Shown in pieces: positions 12,201 to 19,044 of a stretch of 45,777 bases of DNA. A program made the position numbers and the translations under genes. Source of the DNA: Rugamonas violacea (GTDB taxonomy: Bacteria; Pseudomonadota; Gammaproteobacteria; Burkholderiales; Burkholderiaceae_D); the NCBI RefSeq assembly GCF_016461825.1, contig NZ_JAEMNU010000031.1, forward strand, positions 32,917 through 78,693. The letters are read 5' to 3'. The notes under the pieces are model-generated. The model ran no database searches, was not told where the DNA came from, and was given only the letters and a program-made list of their open reading frames with translations. How positions within the stretch are numbered: position 1 is the first letter of the stretch; each line of letters starts with the position of its first letter.

Positions 12201-13068
12201 CAACAGCCAGATCGCCGCCATGACGGTGACGCAGACCATGGCGCTGGACCCGTCCTCGTCGCGCTACGCCACGCCCATCGTGCTCGACCTGGACGGCGAC
12301 GGCGTCTCGACCCTGGGCGCCGACGCCGGCGTGCGCTTCGACATCTACGCCGACGGCAAGCCCGTGCCGACCGGCTGGGTGGCGCCGCACGACGGCCTGC
12401 TGGCCCTCGACCGCAACAACGACGGCGTCATCAACGACGGCGGCGAACTGTTCGGCAGCGCCACCACGCTGGCCGGCGGCGGCAAGGCGGCCGACGGCTA
12501 CACCGCCCTGGCCGAGCTCGACAGCAACAAGGACGGCCGGATCAGCGACGCCGACGCGGCCTTCGGCGCCTTGCGCGTGTGGGTCGACAGCAACAGCGAC
12601 GGCGTCAGCCAGGCTTCTGAGCTGCACAGCCTGGCCGCGCTGGGCATCAGTTCGATCAGCACCCACGCCGACGCCAGCGCCACGCTGCAAAGCGGCAACC
12701 GCATCGGCCTGACGTCGAGCTACACCACCAGCGACGGCCTCAGCCATGCCAGCGCCGACGTCTGGTTCCTCGCCCAGCGCAACAGCGGCGCGCTGCAGCA
12801 ACGCGTCGGCCAGTTGGGCGAGGCGCTGCGCCAGTACGGCGACGGCGCGGCGGTGGCGCCGGCGGCCGGCGCGCCGGCCACCCCGGCCCAGCTGCTGCAA
12901 AGCGCCACCCACGCGGCGCAACCGGCGCGCGCCATGGCGGCCGCGCTGGAGCGCTTCGCCGCGCACGGCCTTGCGGCCATCGCGCCGCTGGCCGACGGCG
13001 GCGGCGGCGGCAAAGGCGGCGAATTCAAGCCGCAGGCCGACGGCTGGTTCACCGTGCCGAAACGCTGA
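3223..13068 (+). CDS. Giant octapeptide-repeat protein 1 with calcium-binding C-terminus, probable type I secretion substrate
   Basis: The product has 3,281 residues. Residues about 7-3006 are a near-unbroken run of some 370 octads of consensus L-[ST]-[ST]-x-Q-[ILV]-x-A. From about residue 3017 a different domain begins (TPIVLDLDGDG) with four Asp-rich loops of calcium-binding type near residues 3022, 3063, 3100 and 3122, including DRNNDGVINDGGELFG. This block is common at the C-termini of RTX-like type I secreted proteins. The tail is Gly-rich and ends WFTVPKR. There is no N-terminal signal peptide, which fits type I export. The ATG follows a strong GGAGGAG ribosome site by 9 bases. Octads of the form L-E-T-A-D recur every 7 or 10 octads. 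The paralogue at 36438-43100 shares both repeat and C-terminus. I do not recognise a named family for the repeat; a surface, adhesive or S-layer-like role is inference. Confidence 0.9.
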   Translation: MPSIIPGLNTDQILSLSTSQIGLLSTIDIALLSTDQIGVLTTNQLRALTSVQIRAITTRDIQALSTDQLGGGFSTLQIQALSSNQMVSLTTSQLINGLNSDQFGALGSAQIAALGSAQFVLLGSAAIVSMRTAQIAAMSTAQVRALSTEQIVAFSSAQAAALRTAQVAALSSGQIASIETADLVALSSNQLNALGSAAMAYLGTGQIASLVSSQANTLSSSQFAALNSDQLAAIGTSNFAALKTAQLAAIGTRQFATLGSDQIVALSTQQAAALTTAQLVALSTDQLAALETADLAALRTAQIAALGTGATAALSTNQIQALTTAQVAALRSAQLRALNSDQIVALSTQQAAALTTAQLISLSTEQIAALETLDFASLKTAQVAALTSAQLLTLSTDQIAALSSAQTVALGTAQIALFNSAQINALSSANMAVLRSQQVAALATATIAALATSQFAALGSAQVLALKTTQIAALGTDHIAALSSNQAGALSSQQIATLSTQQLSALGTADFGSLKTQQIAALGTGQFASLSTDQIVALRTAQANALSSQQLAALGSDQLLALETADLAALRSAQLGGLGSKAIAVLSTDQIGALGTAQLLALATQQLAGLSSDQIVALSSNQAGALSTRQIASLSSAQIAALETADFAGLKTAQIAALGTAQLAAVSTDQIVALKTAQAQALGTAQLASLSTDQIAALETADLFALKSQQILALGSSAIAALGTAQIAAMGTAQIAALSTGQLAALGSDQIVALTTAQAGAFGSKQIAALSTLQINALETSDWAALKTAQIAALTTAQVASLSTDLIVALTSNQAGALTAAQLGALSTDQLAAFETADFAALKSSQLLGLGTNAIASLSVGQVAALKTSQIADLNSAQIAVLSSAQIGALSTAQVNALSSNQITWFGSAQIPALTTADWASLKSSQLNALRSDQIAAVSTDQIVALTSAQTGALATRLVALLSTDQVAALETADLAALKSAQILALGSDALTALSSTQWQALTTAQTAALSSTQLRSLDSKHIAALTTLQASTLGTAQVAALLGAQVAALETADLAALKTQQINAFSSDQLASLNTDQIAALSTLQAANLSTRLLAVLSSDQLRALETADLAALKTAQLATLGSDALNLLGSDQLQALTTTQLQALGSAQLQGLSTSQIATLTTRQTTNLGTAQIAVLASAQIAALGSAGLALLRTAQIAALKTAQIAALDSNQIIALTSAQVSNLGTAQIAALSSDQLNALESADFAALKTAQLAAIGTSQIGTLGSDQTGALTSLQIASLSTAQIAALGTAQLQLLPSADLVALKSQQMAALTTAQLAALTTDQLQTLKTAQLAALGTAQLQALSSDQIVALTTLQASNLGTAQIAALSTGQIVALETLDLNALKTQQINALNSDQIAALGSDQIVALSSLQVANLATRQLAALSTTQLQALETVDLIALKTAQIVALNSDQLGALLTDQLQAMATAQLSALTTLQFQALGTGQIASLTTRQVSGLATAQIASMSNGQLAALWSDEIAALRTLQIAALGTAQVGLLSTDQIVALTTLQVSSLSTRQLAVLNSDQIGALETADFAVLTAAQLLALGTNLFGLLTTDQLQAMTTAQIAALSTDQIRALSSDQVVALTTRQATSLTSNQIAALSTAQLAVMETDDIAALRSDQVQALETDDLLALKTAQIAALNSDQLAALTVDQLPAMGTAQLAALNSDQLHALATAQIAALTTLQVSNLGTAQVAALGTDQINALDLDDIAAMKTAQIVALNSDQIGHLTIDRVAALTTGQAAALLTRQIAALSTTQLQALETDDLAALRTAQIVALSSDQINALTVDQLQTLGSAQLNAFSSKQLQALTTDQIVSLTTLQVSGLSSAQLNALSSDQLIAIELDDLAALTTAQIAALATAHVNQLSLTQIAALSTAQAAALSTAQIVSLGTAQLQAVNTDDIAALRTAQLAAFSTDQIAALSTDQVHNLATAQLNALASAQMAALGSDQIAVLSTLQVANLATRQIAGLRSEQIAVLNTDDFAVLSSTQIGALSASQFGAVTTDQIVALSSMQAAALSSGQVAMLSSDQLNALESADFTALRSNQIAAITTADIAALTTSLFSVLGSGQIAGLGSAQIAALSTDHIVALQTAQAAALSTAQIAALSTNHVAALETGDLNALHGNQLAALSSDQFGALTSDQLNALSTSALTGLSPQLLANNLSTAQVAALATAQIAALLSSQVAALTSTQLAALGTDQFGVLSTAAVAALGSDQFASLSTDQIAALSTRQSRALGSTQIGALNSDQIAALETADLAALSTSQLNLLRSEQLRALHTQQLASLATGQIAALSTSLVHNGLSTDQIVALGTAQAAALATAQVAALNTDQIAALETADLAVLATRQIAALGSDQIGALGSDQLNALGSGQFAALGTGQLLYGLSTLQLSALDTAHIAALGTAQLAYGLGTGQIASLSTDQLGALGSGQIVALGSDQLLSLSSDQIVALSTAQAAALSTQQIAVLASAQIAALETRDLQALGTRQIVALNTAQVGALNSDQLNALSTTQFSVLTSNQLLYGIATTQLAALDSSHIAALGTAQLAYGLSTDALQALRTGQIAALRSAQIAALSSNQAGSLSTQQISVLNSDQLPGLTTAQMGALSADQLAALSTDQIVAIDTQDIAALGTNQFTGLSTSQTAALTTAQVRGLSTGQIAAVAPAQIAAFGTGQLLALSTAQVYSLQVDSLQALSDDQLGALSSGQIVALGTLQISSLGLGQVPTLNTSQVRALTSLQIGALTADQMLALSTGQIAALRTAQIGYLNALQLPALSNGQVQALTTAQLASIKLSQITQLTVDQVGALLTEQLVALTASQILTLSNTQIGALTVPQAGALTTTQMQALKNAQIAVLSIDQIGAFSTTQLTAWSTTQLGALTTTQIGYLSPAQIAGLSNAQIAGLKTSQLLAFSVDQIAALTASQMPLLSNAGLAALSTLQITALETVDLAALSTAQIAAFTNSQIAAMTVTQTMALDPSSSRYATPIVLDLDGDGVSTLGADAGVRFDIYADGKPVPTGWVAPHDGLLALDRNNDGVINDGGELFGSATTLAGGGKAADGYTALAELDSNKDGRISDADAAFGALRVWVDSNSDGVSQASELHSLAALGISSISTHADASATLQSGNRIGLTSSYTTSDGLSHASADVWFLAQRNSGALQQRVGQLGEALRQYGDGAAVAPAAGAPATPAQLLQSATHAAQPARAMAAALERFAAHGLAAIAPLADGGGGGKGGEFKPQADGWFTVPKR
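3244..12240 (+). repeat. Octapeptide (24-bp) repeat array with 408-bp super-period
   Basis: The array encodes about 370 octads. Acidic octads (E-T-A-D, E-S-A-D, E-T-D-D and similar) have their second residue at 3757, 3925, 4093, 4333, 4501, 4741, 4909, 5149, 5317, 5557, 5725, 5965 and 6133. From 4093 the spacing alternates 240 and 168 bases (10 and 7 octads), a 408-base unit. It can be followed, with a few slips and degenerate members, to 9685. Synonymous codons vary widely between copies, so the peptide pattern is better conserved than the DNA. Confidence 0.9.
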
Positions 13069-13249
13069 CCACGGCGGCCGGCGCCGGCGCCAACGCGGCG
13101 GCGCCGGCGTGCCCGGCGCCGGCCTCGCCGCCGCGTCCGGCCGGCGCCGGCGCGCCGTTCGACGCGGCGCGGCAAACGCCGCCCGTCGCGGCGGCCGCGC
13201 GAGTGTTGCTCTGGAGCCAAAAATTTGCCCCAGCCAGAGCGACAAAAGG

Positions 13250-13255
13250 TATGAT
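13250..13255 (+). promoter_or_regulatory. Possible -10 element ahead of the glycosylation block
   Basis: The hexamer TATGAT lies 75-80 bases before the ATG at 13330, in a short AT-richer stretch after 130 bases of GC-rich palindromes. The best upstream partner, TTGCCC at 13225-13230, is 19 bases away, so the match is imperfect. It fits the view that the glycan genes have their own promoter rather than reading through from the giant gene. Confidence 0.3.
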
Positions 13256-13329
13256 AGGTGCTTCCTTTAGGCGTCCGCCGCGCCGATAGTTTGCGGCCTG
13301 CCCGAAACGACCAACCTGCCATTTTGCCC

Positions 13330-16300
13330 ATGACCGCACAAGCCTCCCAAACCGTCCCGAACGTGCTGCAACTGGCCGCCAGCGGCGCCATGTCGATTAC
13401 CGATCTGTTTGGCGCCGCCGCGCAGTTGCAGGAGCACGGCCAGCTCGACGCCGCCATCGCCCTGTACCGGCTGTGGCTGGACCACACGGTCACGCCGCTG
13501 GCCTACGCCGCCTGCTTCAATTTGGCCGTGACCGTGTCGGCGGCCGGCGACGACATCGGCGCCGAGGCGATCTACCGCCGCGCCATCGCGCTCAATCCCG
13601 GCTTCGTCGAGGCGCGCCTCAACCTGGGCACCTTGCTGGAACGCTTGAACCGGCCCGACGAGGCGCTGGCCACCTGGCGCGAAATCCTCACGCCGGCGGT
13701 GCAGCCCGACGTCAGCGACAACCGGCCGCTCTACCTGCAAACCCTGAACAACCTGGGCCGCCTGCTGGAGATCCGCAAACAATATCCGGCCGCCGAGGCG
13801 ATGCTGGCGCGCAGCCTGCGCGTCGACCCGCAGCAGGCCAACGTCATGACCCACTGGGTGCACCTGCGCCAGAAGCAGTGCGAATGGCCGGTCTACAGCG
13901 GCCTCGAACACATCTCCACCACCACCATGATGGACGGCACCTCGGCGCTGGCCATGCTCAGCGCCTCGGCCGATCCGGCCCAGCAGCTGGCCGCCGCGCG
14001 CCGCTTCGTCAACGAGAAGGTCAACGCCGCCGTCGCGCCGCTGACCGGCGCCTACGGCTACGCCCACAGCCGCCTGCGCATCGGCTACCTGTCGTCGGAC
14101 TTCTGCTCGCACGCCGTCTCGATCCTGACCGCCGAGCTGTACGAACTGCACGACCGCAGCAAGGTCGAGGTGTACGCCTTCAGCTGGAGCCGCGAGGACC
14201 ACTCGCCGATCCGCGCCCGCGTGGTCAAGGCGATGGACCACTACATCCGCATCGACGGCATGAGCGACGAGCAGGCGGCGCGCTGCATCCGCACCCACGA
14301 GATCGACATCCTGGTCGACCTGCACGGCCTGACCCTGGGCGCGCGGCCGAACATCCTGGCCTACCGCCCGGCGCCGGTGCAGATGACCTACCTCGGCTTC
14401 CCCGGCACCACCGGCCTGCCCGGCGTCGACTACGTGCTGGCCGACGAGTTCCTGATTCCGCCCGAGCTGGCCGCCAACTACACGGAAAAGCCGCTGTACC
14501 TGCCGGACACCTTCCAGATCAACGACCGCCAGCGCCTGATCGGCGCCCGTCCCAGCCGCGCCAGCGTGCAGCTGCCCGACGACGCCTTCGTCTTCTGCTC
14601 GTTCAACAACAACTTCAAGTTCACCCCCGAGGTGTTCGGCGTCTGGATGTCCATCCTCAAGCGCGTGCCGAACAGCGTGCTGTGGCTGGTGGCCGACTAC
14701 GACGAGGTGCGCGAGAACCTGTGGCGCCACGCCGAGCGGGCCGGGATCGAACGCGGCCGCCTGATCTTCGCCAGCCGCGCCGTGCCGGCCGAATACCTGG
14801 CGCGCTACCAGCTGGCCGACCTGTTCCTCGACACCTTCCCCTTCAACGCCGGCACCACCGCCAGCGACGCGCTGTGGGCCGGCCTGCCGCTGCTCACCTG
14901 CGCCGGCAGCACCTTCGCCTCGCGCATGGCCGGCAGCCTGCTGCACGCCGTCAACCTGGCGCAGCTGATCACCCACAACTTCGCCGACTACGAGGAACTG
15001 GCGGTCGAACTGGCCAACGACCCGGAACGCATCGCCGCCATGAAGCGCCAACTGGCCGAGCAGCGCCAGACCTGCGCCCTGTTCGACAGCCCGCGCTTCG
15101 TGCGCAACCTGGAAACGGTGATGCAGCGCGTCGCCAAGCCGGCCGCGCCGCGCCTGGCCACGCCGCACGCGCCGCAGGCCCCGGCCGTCTCGCACGCCGC
15201 CCCGGCGCCGATCGGGGACATCCCGATCATCACCGTGTCCTACAACGCGCCCGACCTGATCGCCGCGCTGCTCGGCTCGCTGCGCAAGTTCTACACCAAC
15301 CGCGTCTACATCATCGACGGCTCCAACCCCGACGTGGCCGAGCAGATCCGCGCCGTCGCCGCGCGCTTCGACAACGTCGAGTTCATCCCCTTCGGCTACA
15401 ACATCCACCACGGCCCCGGCCTGTCCTGGGCCATCAACCATCTCGGCCTGAACGGCGAGGTGCTGTTCCTCGACTCGGACGTGGAGATCGTCAACCCCGG
15501 CTTCCTCGAATCGCTGCGCAGCCACCTGCGGCCCGGCATGTACGGCGTCGGCGGCATCCAGCCGGTCAACGAACAGGGTTACGACCGCGCCGACGGCGTG
15601 GTGCGCTACCTGCACCCGGCCTGCATGCTGACCAACATCGACGTGGTGCGCCAGTGGCCGATGCCGATCAAGCACGGCGCGCCGCTGATCGCCACCATGC
15701 TGGCGATCCACCGCGCCGGCCGCCACGAGCTGATCGCCACCATCGACTGGGTCTCCAACGACTTCAGCCGCGATCCGCAGCGCGTCTACATCAAGCACGA
15801 CTGGCAGGGCACGGTGATCCGCACCGGCGGCTACCACTACGACATGCCGACCGCCACCGCGCAGATCAACGCCGACCTGCTGTCCTTCGTGCCGCTCGAA
15901 GCCGGCAAGCTGGTCGAACTGGGCTGCCGCGACGGCGCCTTCGCCAAGGCCTACAAGGCGCGCAACCCGATCTGCGACTACACCGGCGTCGAGCGCGCCC
16001 CCGGCCTGGCCCACGCCGCCCGGCCGCACTGCGACTTCGTCTTCAACCAGGACATCGAGCACGCCGGCGCCGAGCTGTGGGACCACGTCAAGGGCGCCGA
16101 CTGCTGGGTGCTCGACGAGGCGCTGGAACAGCTCAACGACCCGTGGACCGTGCTGGCCAAGATCCGCGCCAACATGGCGCCGGGCGGCCGCCTGATCGCG
16201 GCGATGCGCAACTTCCAGCACTGGAGCACCCAGGCCCACCTGAACGCCGGCGACCTGCGCTACCAGCCCGGCGCCGTGCTCGACCCGGCGCGCCTGCGCC

Positions 16301-16506
16301 TGTTCACCCGTGGCGCCATGCTCGACATGTTCCAGCGCGCCGGCTTCCAGGTCAGCGGCGGCAGCGCCCGCATCATGGACGAGCCGGCGCGTGAAAAATA
16401 CCTGCCGGCGATCCGCCTGATGGCCCAGGCCAGCGGCATCGATCCGGTCATCGCCGTCGAGGACGCGCTGCCGTGGCAGTACATCCTCGCCCTCGTCGCC
16501 GTCTGA
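13330..16506 (+). CDS. TPR-GT41 (OGT/SPINDLY-like) glycosyltransferase fused to GT2-like and methyltransferase-like domains
   Basis: The 1,058-residue protein has four parts. Residues 1-200 are TPR-like helices (FNLAVTVSAAGDDIGAEAIYRRAIALNPG). Residues about 250-610 are a GT41 catalytic region, with SSDFCSHAV (His261), LHGLTLGAR (His332), FNNNFKF (Lys430, matching the UDP-contacting Lys of OGT) and FNAGTTASDALWAGLP near 505. Residues about 630-840 resemble a GT2 domain with a D-S-D metal motif near 715. From about 850 a class I methyltransferase fold begins (LVELGCRDGAF). GT41 enzymes transfer sugar from a nucleotide donor to Ser/Thr or Asn side chains in the cytoplasm. The start is the ATG; an in-frame GTG at 13258 would overlap the possible -10 box. 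It lies downstream of the giant repeat gene and heads the glycan block. The acceptor and donor are not shown by sequence. Confidence 0.85.
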   Translation: MTAQASQTVPNVLQLAASGAMSITDLFGAAAQLQEHGQLDAAIALYRLWLDHTVTPLAYAACFNLAVTVSAAGDDIGAEAIYRRAIALNPGFVEARLNLGTLLERLNRPDEALATWREILTPAVQPDVSDNRPLYLQTLNNLGRLLEIRKQYPAAEAMLARSLRVDPQQANVMTHWVHLRQKQCEWPVYSGLEHISTTTMMDGTSALAMLSASADPAQQLAAARRFVNEKVNAAVAPLTGAYGYAHSRLRIGYLSSDFCSHAVSILTAELYELHDRSKVEVYAFSWSREDHSPIRARVVKAMDHYIRIDGMSDEQAARCIRTHEIDILVDLHGLTLGARPNILAYRPAPVQMTYLGFPGTTGLPGVDYVLADEFLIPPELAANYTEKPLYLPDTFQINDRQRLIGARPSRASVQLPDDAFVFCSFNNNFKFTPEVFGVWMSILKRVPNSVLWLVADYDEVRENLWRHAERAGIERGRLIFASRAVPAEYLARYQLADLFLDTFPFNAGTTASDALWAGLPLLTCAGSTFASRMAGSLLHAVNLAQLITHNFADYEELAVELANDPERIAAMKRQLAEQRQTCALFDSPRFVRNLETVMQRVAKPAAPRLATPHAPQAPAVSHAAPAPIGDIPIITVSYNAPDLIAALLGSLRKFYTNRVYIIDGSNPDVAEQIRAVAARFDNVEFIPFGYNIHHGPGLSWAINHLGLNGEVLFLDSDVEIVNPGFLESLRSHLRPGMYGVGGIQPVNEQGYDRADGVVRYLHPACMLTNIDVVRQWPMPIKHGAPLIATMLAIHRAGRHELIATIDWVSNDFSRDPQRVYIKHDWQGTVIRTGGYHYDMPTATAQINADLLSFVPLEAGKLVELGCRDGAFAKAYKARNPICDYTGVERAPGLAHAARPHCDFVFNQDIEHAGAELWDHVKGADCWVLDEALEQLNDPWTVLAKIRANMAPGGRLIAAMRNFQHWSTQAHLNAGDLRYQPGAVLDPARLRLFTRGAMLDMFQRAGFQVSGGSARIMDEPAREKYLPAIRLMAQASGIDPVIAVEDALPWQYILALVAV

Positions 16507-16579
16507 GCCGGGCCGCCGCCCGCGCCGCCGCGCCGGCCCGCAGGGGCGGCGCGGCCAACTTCCAGGAGCACCGCATTCC

Positions 16580-17461
16580 ATGAGCCTTCCCAAAGTCAGC
16601 ATCGTCATCCCGTCGTACAAGCCGGCCCACTTCGAGCAGTGCCTCAAGTCGGCCATCGGCCAGACCTACCCGAACACCGAGATCCTGGTCAGCGACAACT
16701 GCCCCGGCGAGGACATCCGCGACATCTGCGCCCGCTATCCCGGCGTGATCTACCAGCGCAGCAGCGCGCTGCGCGAGGCCAACCTGCTGTCCTGCTTCTA
16801 CTCCGGCAAGGGCAACTTCATCAAGCCGCTGTTCGACGACGACATCCTGCATCCCTTCTGCGTCGAGCGCATGGTGGCGGTGATGAACATGGACCCGCAG
16901 ACCCAGCTGGTGTTCTCGGCCAGCCAGGTGATCAACTCCGACAACGAGCGCACCGAGACGCGCCGGCCCTACGAGGCCAGCGGCAGCATGCCGGGACGCG
17001 ACATGCACCGCTCGATGGCGCTGGGCATGTGCAACTTCATCGGCGAGCTGACCAGCATCATGTTCCGCCGCGAGCAGCTGTGGAACATCGGCTGGCGCGA
17101 CCTGTTCCGCATCGGCAGCCACGACTTCACGCTCGGCCTGGCCGACGTCGCCGCCTACTGCAACCTGGTACAGGGCGGCAACGCCTTCTACATCGACGAG
17201 GAGCTGACCTACTTCCGCCGCGACCAGCGCCTGCAGTCGAACTCCAACCCGAACTCCAACCCCAACTTCGGCAACTGCTTCTCCGACTACATCGACCTGC
17301 TGGTGGTGTCGCACGAGGGCGGCCAGATCAGCCACGCCGAACTGCTCGAACTCGGGCCGCAGGTCGACGCCGTCTGCGTCCGCCTGGGCAATGTGTTCGA
17401 ACAGATGGCGCGCGCGCGCCAGCGCTACCTCGACTACTGCGCCGCCCTGGCGGCCCAATAA
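16580..17461 (+). CDS. Family 2 glycosyltransferase
   Basis: The 293-residue protein begins with the GT2 (GT-A fold) strand VSIVIPSYKPAHFEQCLKS and has a further nucleotide-binding segment at EILVSDNCPGED. The metal-binding acidic motif is probably KPLFDDDILHP near residue 90. It has no membrane segment, so it is a soluble transferase adding one sugar to a carrier or glycan. A ribosome site AGGAG lies about 12 bases before the ATG. It sits 73 bases after the large GT41 fusion and 22 bases before the FdtA-like gene, in what looks like one operon. Donor and acceptor cannot be told from sequence. Confidence 0.85.
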   Translation: MSLPKVSIVIPSYKPAHFEQCLKSAIGQTYPNTEILVSDNCPGEDIRDICARYPGVIYQRSSALREANLLSCFYSGKGNFIKPLFDDDILHPFCVERMVAVMNMDPQTQLVFSASQVINSDNERTETRRPYEASGSMPGRDMHRSMALGMCNFIGELTSIMFRREQLWNIGWRDLFRIGSHDFTLGLADVAAYCNLVQGGNAFYIDEELTYFRRDQRLQSNSNPNSNPNFGNCFSDYIDLLVVSHEGGQISHAELLELGPQVDAVCVRLGNVFEQMARARQRYLDYCAALAAQ

Positions 17462-17483
17462 ACCGCATCCACGGAGCCCCACC

Positions 17484-17930
17484 ATGCAAATCCTCGACCA
17501 ATGCCAGTTGATCGACCTGCCCAAGCACCACGACCCGCGCGGCAACCTGTCGGTGATCGAGGGCGGCGTCCACGTCCCGTTCGACATCAAGCGGGTCTAC
17601 TACCTGTATGACGTGCCGGGCGGCTCGGCGCGCGCCGGCCACGGCCACATCGAGCTGCAGCAGCTGTTCATCGCCATGTCCGGCAGCTTCGACGTCATCG
17701 TCGACGACGGCTACAGCCGCAAGAAGGTGCAGTTGAACCGCTCCTACCACGGCCTGTACGTGCCCGGCATGATGTGGCGCGAGGTCGACAACTTCTCCTC
17801 CGGCGCGGTCTGCCTGGTGCTGGCCTCGACCATGTACGACCCGAAGGACTACTACCACGACTACGACGAATTCGTCGCCGCCGCCCACAACCACCGCGAA
17901 GGCGGCATCAACCTGCGAGACCAGCCATGA
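17484..17930 (+). CDS. dTDP-4-oxo-6-deoxyglucose 3,4-oxoisomerase (FdtA/QdtA-like)
   Basis: The 148-residue protein is a small cupin of the WxcM/FdtA family. It moves the keto group of dTDP-4-keto-6-deoxyglucose from C4 to C3, preparing C3 for transamination. Visible features are the [11 protein letters not shown] entry strand, the paired histidines H53 and H55 in [10 protein letters not shown] (family catalytic positions), and the strand [13 protein letters not shown]. FdtA and QdtA give epimeric products (galacto or gluco) and I cannot tell which this is. The start follows a GGAG site. Its TGA overlaps the next gene's ATG (ATGA), so translation is probably coupled to the aminotransferase. 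Confidence 0.87.
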   Translation: MQILDQCQLIDLPKHHDPRGNLSVIEGGVHVPFDIKRVYYLYDVPGGSARAGHGHIELQQLFIAMSGSFDVIVDDGYSRKKVQLNRSYHGLYVPGMMWREVDNFSSGAVCLVLASTMYDPKDYYHDYDEFVAAAHNHREGGINLRDQP

Positions 17931-19033
17931 GCGTCCCCTTCCTCGATCTGCAAGCCATCAACCTGTCGCAGGCCGACGAACTGGAAGCGGCCTTCAAGCG
18001 CGTGCTGCACTCCGGCTGGTATGTGCTGGGCAGCGAAACGGCCGCCTTTGAAAGCGCCTTCGCCGCCTACAGCGACAGCCGCCACGCGGTCGGCGTGGCC
18101 AACGGCCTCGACGCCATCTTCCTGATCCTCAAGGGCTACGGCATCGGCCCCGGCGACGAGGTCATCGTGCCGAGCAACACCTTCATCGCCACCTGGCTGG
18201 CGGTCAGCCACTGCGGCGCCACGCCGGTGCCGGTCGAACCCTGCGCCGACGGCTTCAACATCGACCCGGCCCGCATCGAGGCGGCCATCACGCCGCGCAC
18301 CAAGGCCATCATGCCGGTCCACCTGTACGGCCAGACGGCCGACATGACGCCGATCGTCGCGCTGGCCCGGCGCCACGGCCTGAAGGTCATCGAGGACGCC
18401 GCCCAGGCGCACGGCGCGCGCTACCACGGCGAACGCGCCGGCCAACTGGGCGACGCCGCCGCCTTCAGCTTCTACCCCGGCAAGAACCTCGGCGCCCTGG
18501 GCGACGGCGGCGCCGTCACCAGCAACGACGCCGAACTGTGCGAACGCATCCGCACCTTGCGCAACTACGGCTCCAAGGTCAAGTACTACAACGAGGTGGC
18601 CGGCTACAACTCGCGCCTGGACGAACTGCAGGCCGCCCTGCTCAACGTCAAGCTGCCCAAGCTCGACCTCGACAACGCGCGCCGCCGCCAGATCGCCGCC
18701 ATCTACAACCAACGCCTGGCCGGCATCGACGGCCTGCGGCTGCCCCACGTGCCCGACTGGGCCGAGCCGGTCTGGCACCTGTACGTGCTGCGCCACGCCC
18801 AACGCGACACGCTGGCCGAGGCGCTGGCCGAGCGCGGCATCGGCACCATCGTGCACTACCCGGTGCCGCCGCATCTGCAACCGGCCTACGCCGCCATGGG
18901 CCACCAGGAAGGCGACTTCCCGCTGGCCGAGGCGATCCACCGCGAGGTGCTCAGCCTGCCGATCGGCCCGACCATGACCGACGCCCAGGCGTTCGAGGTG
19001 GCCGACGCCGTGCGCGCCATCCTCGCCGCCTGA
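17927..19033 (+). CDS. DegT/DnrJ/EryC1 sugar aminotransferase (FdtB/QdtB-like)
   Basis: The 368-residue PLP enzyme belongs to the sugar-nucleotide aminotransferase family. The cofactor lysine is K186 in [16 protein letters not shown], preceded by the PLP-contacting [10 protein letters not shown], and the C-terminal part has the family [13 protein letters not shown]. Placed directly after the 3,4-oxoisomerase and before a left-handed beta-helix acyltransferase, it should aminate C3 of dTDP-3-keto-6-deoxyhexose to give dTDP-Fuc3N or dTDP-Qui3N. Its ATG overlaps the stop of the previous gene. The family call is firm; the exact sugar rests on neighbours. Confidence 0.9.
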   Translation: MSVPFLDLQAINLSQADELEAAFKRVLHSGWYVLGSETAAFESAFAAYSDSRHAVGVANGLDAIFLILKGYGIGPGDEVIVPSNTFIATWLAVSHCGATPVPVEPCADGFNIDPARIEAAITPRTKAIMPVHLYGQTADMTPIVALARRHGLKVIEDAAQAHGARYHGERAGQLGDAAAFSFYPGKNLGALGDGGAVTSNDAELCERIRTLRNYGSKVKYYNEVAGYNSRLDELQAALLNVKLPKLDLDNARRRQIAAIYNQRLAGIDGLRLPHVPDWAEPVWHLYVLRHAQRDTLAEALAERGIGTIVHYPVPPHLQPAYAAMGHQEGDFPLAEAIHREVLSLPIGPTMTDAQAFEVADAVRAILAA

Positions 19034-19044
19034 GGAGGGCCGCC

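Noticed and set aside
3244..12240. TAL-effector-like helical repeat, prompted by strings such as LTTDQIVAL
   Set aside because: TAL repeats are 33-35 residues with variable diresidues and an intervening second helix. Here the period is 8 residues throughout.
13069..13200. Terminator after giant gene 1
   Set aside because: The region is full of GGCGCC-type palindromes that could fold, but there is no T-run, so an intrinsic terminator cannot be supported.
3856..13245. A 3,129-residue open frame on the minus strand opposite giant gene 1, and a second of 1,864 residues at 3822-9416
   Set aside because: A 24-base repeat lacking stops in one frame lacks them in the same frame of every copy, so antisense frames stay open. 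Their translations are low-complexity, have no domain and no ribosome site, while the plus frame has a strong ribosome site and a recognisable C-terminal domain.
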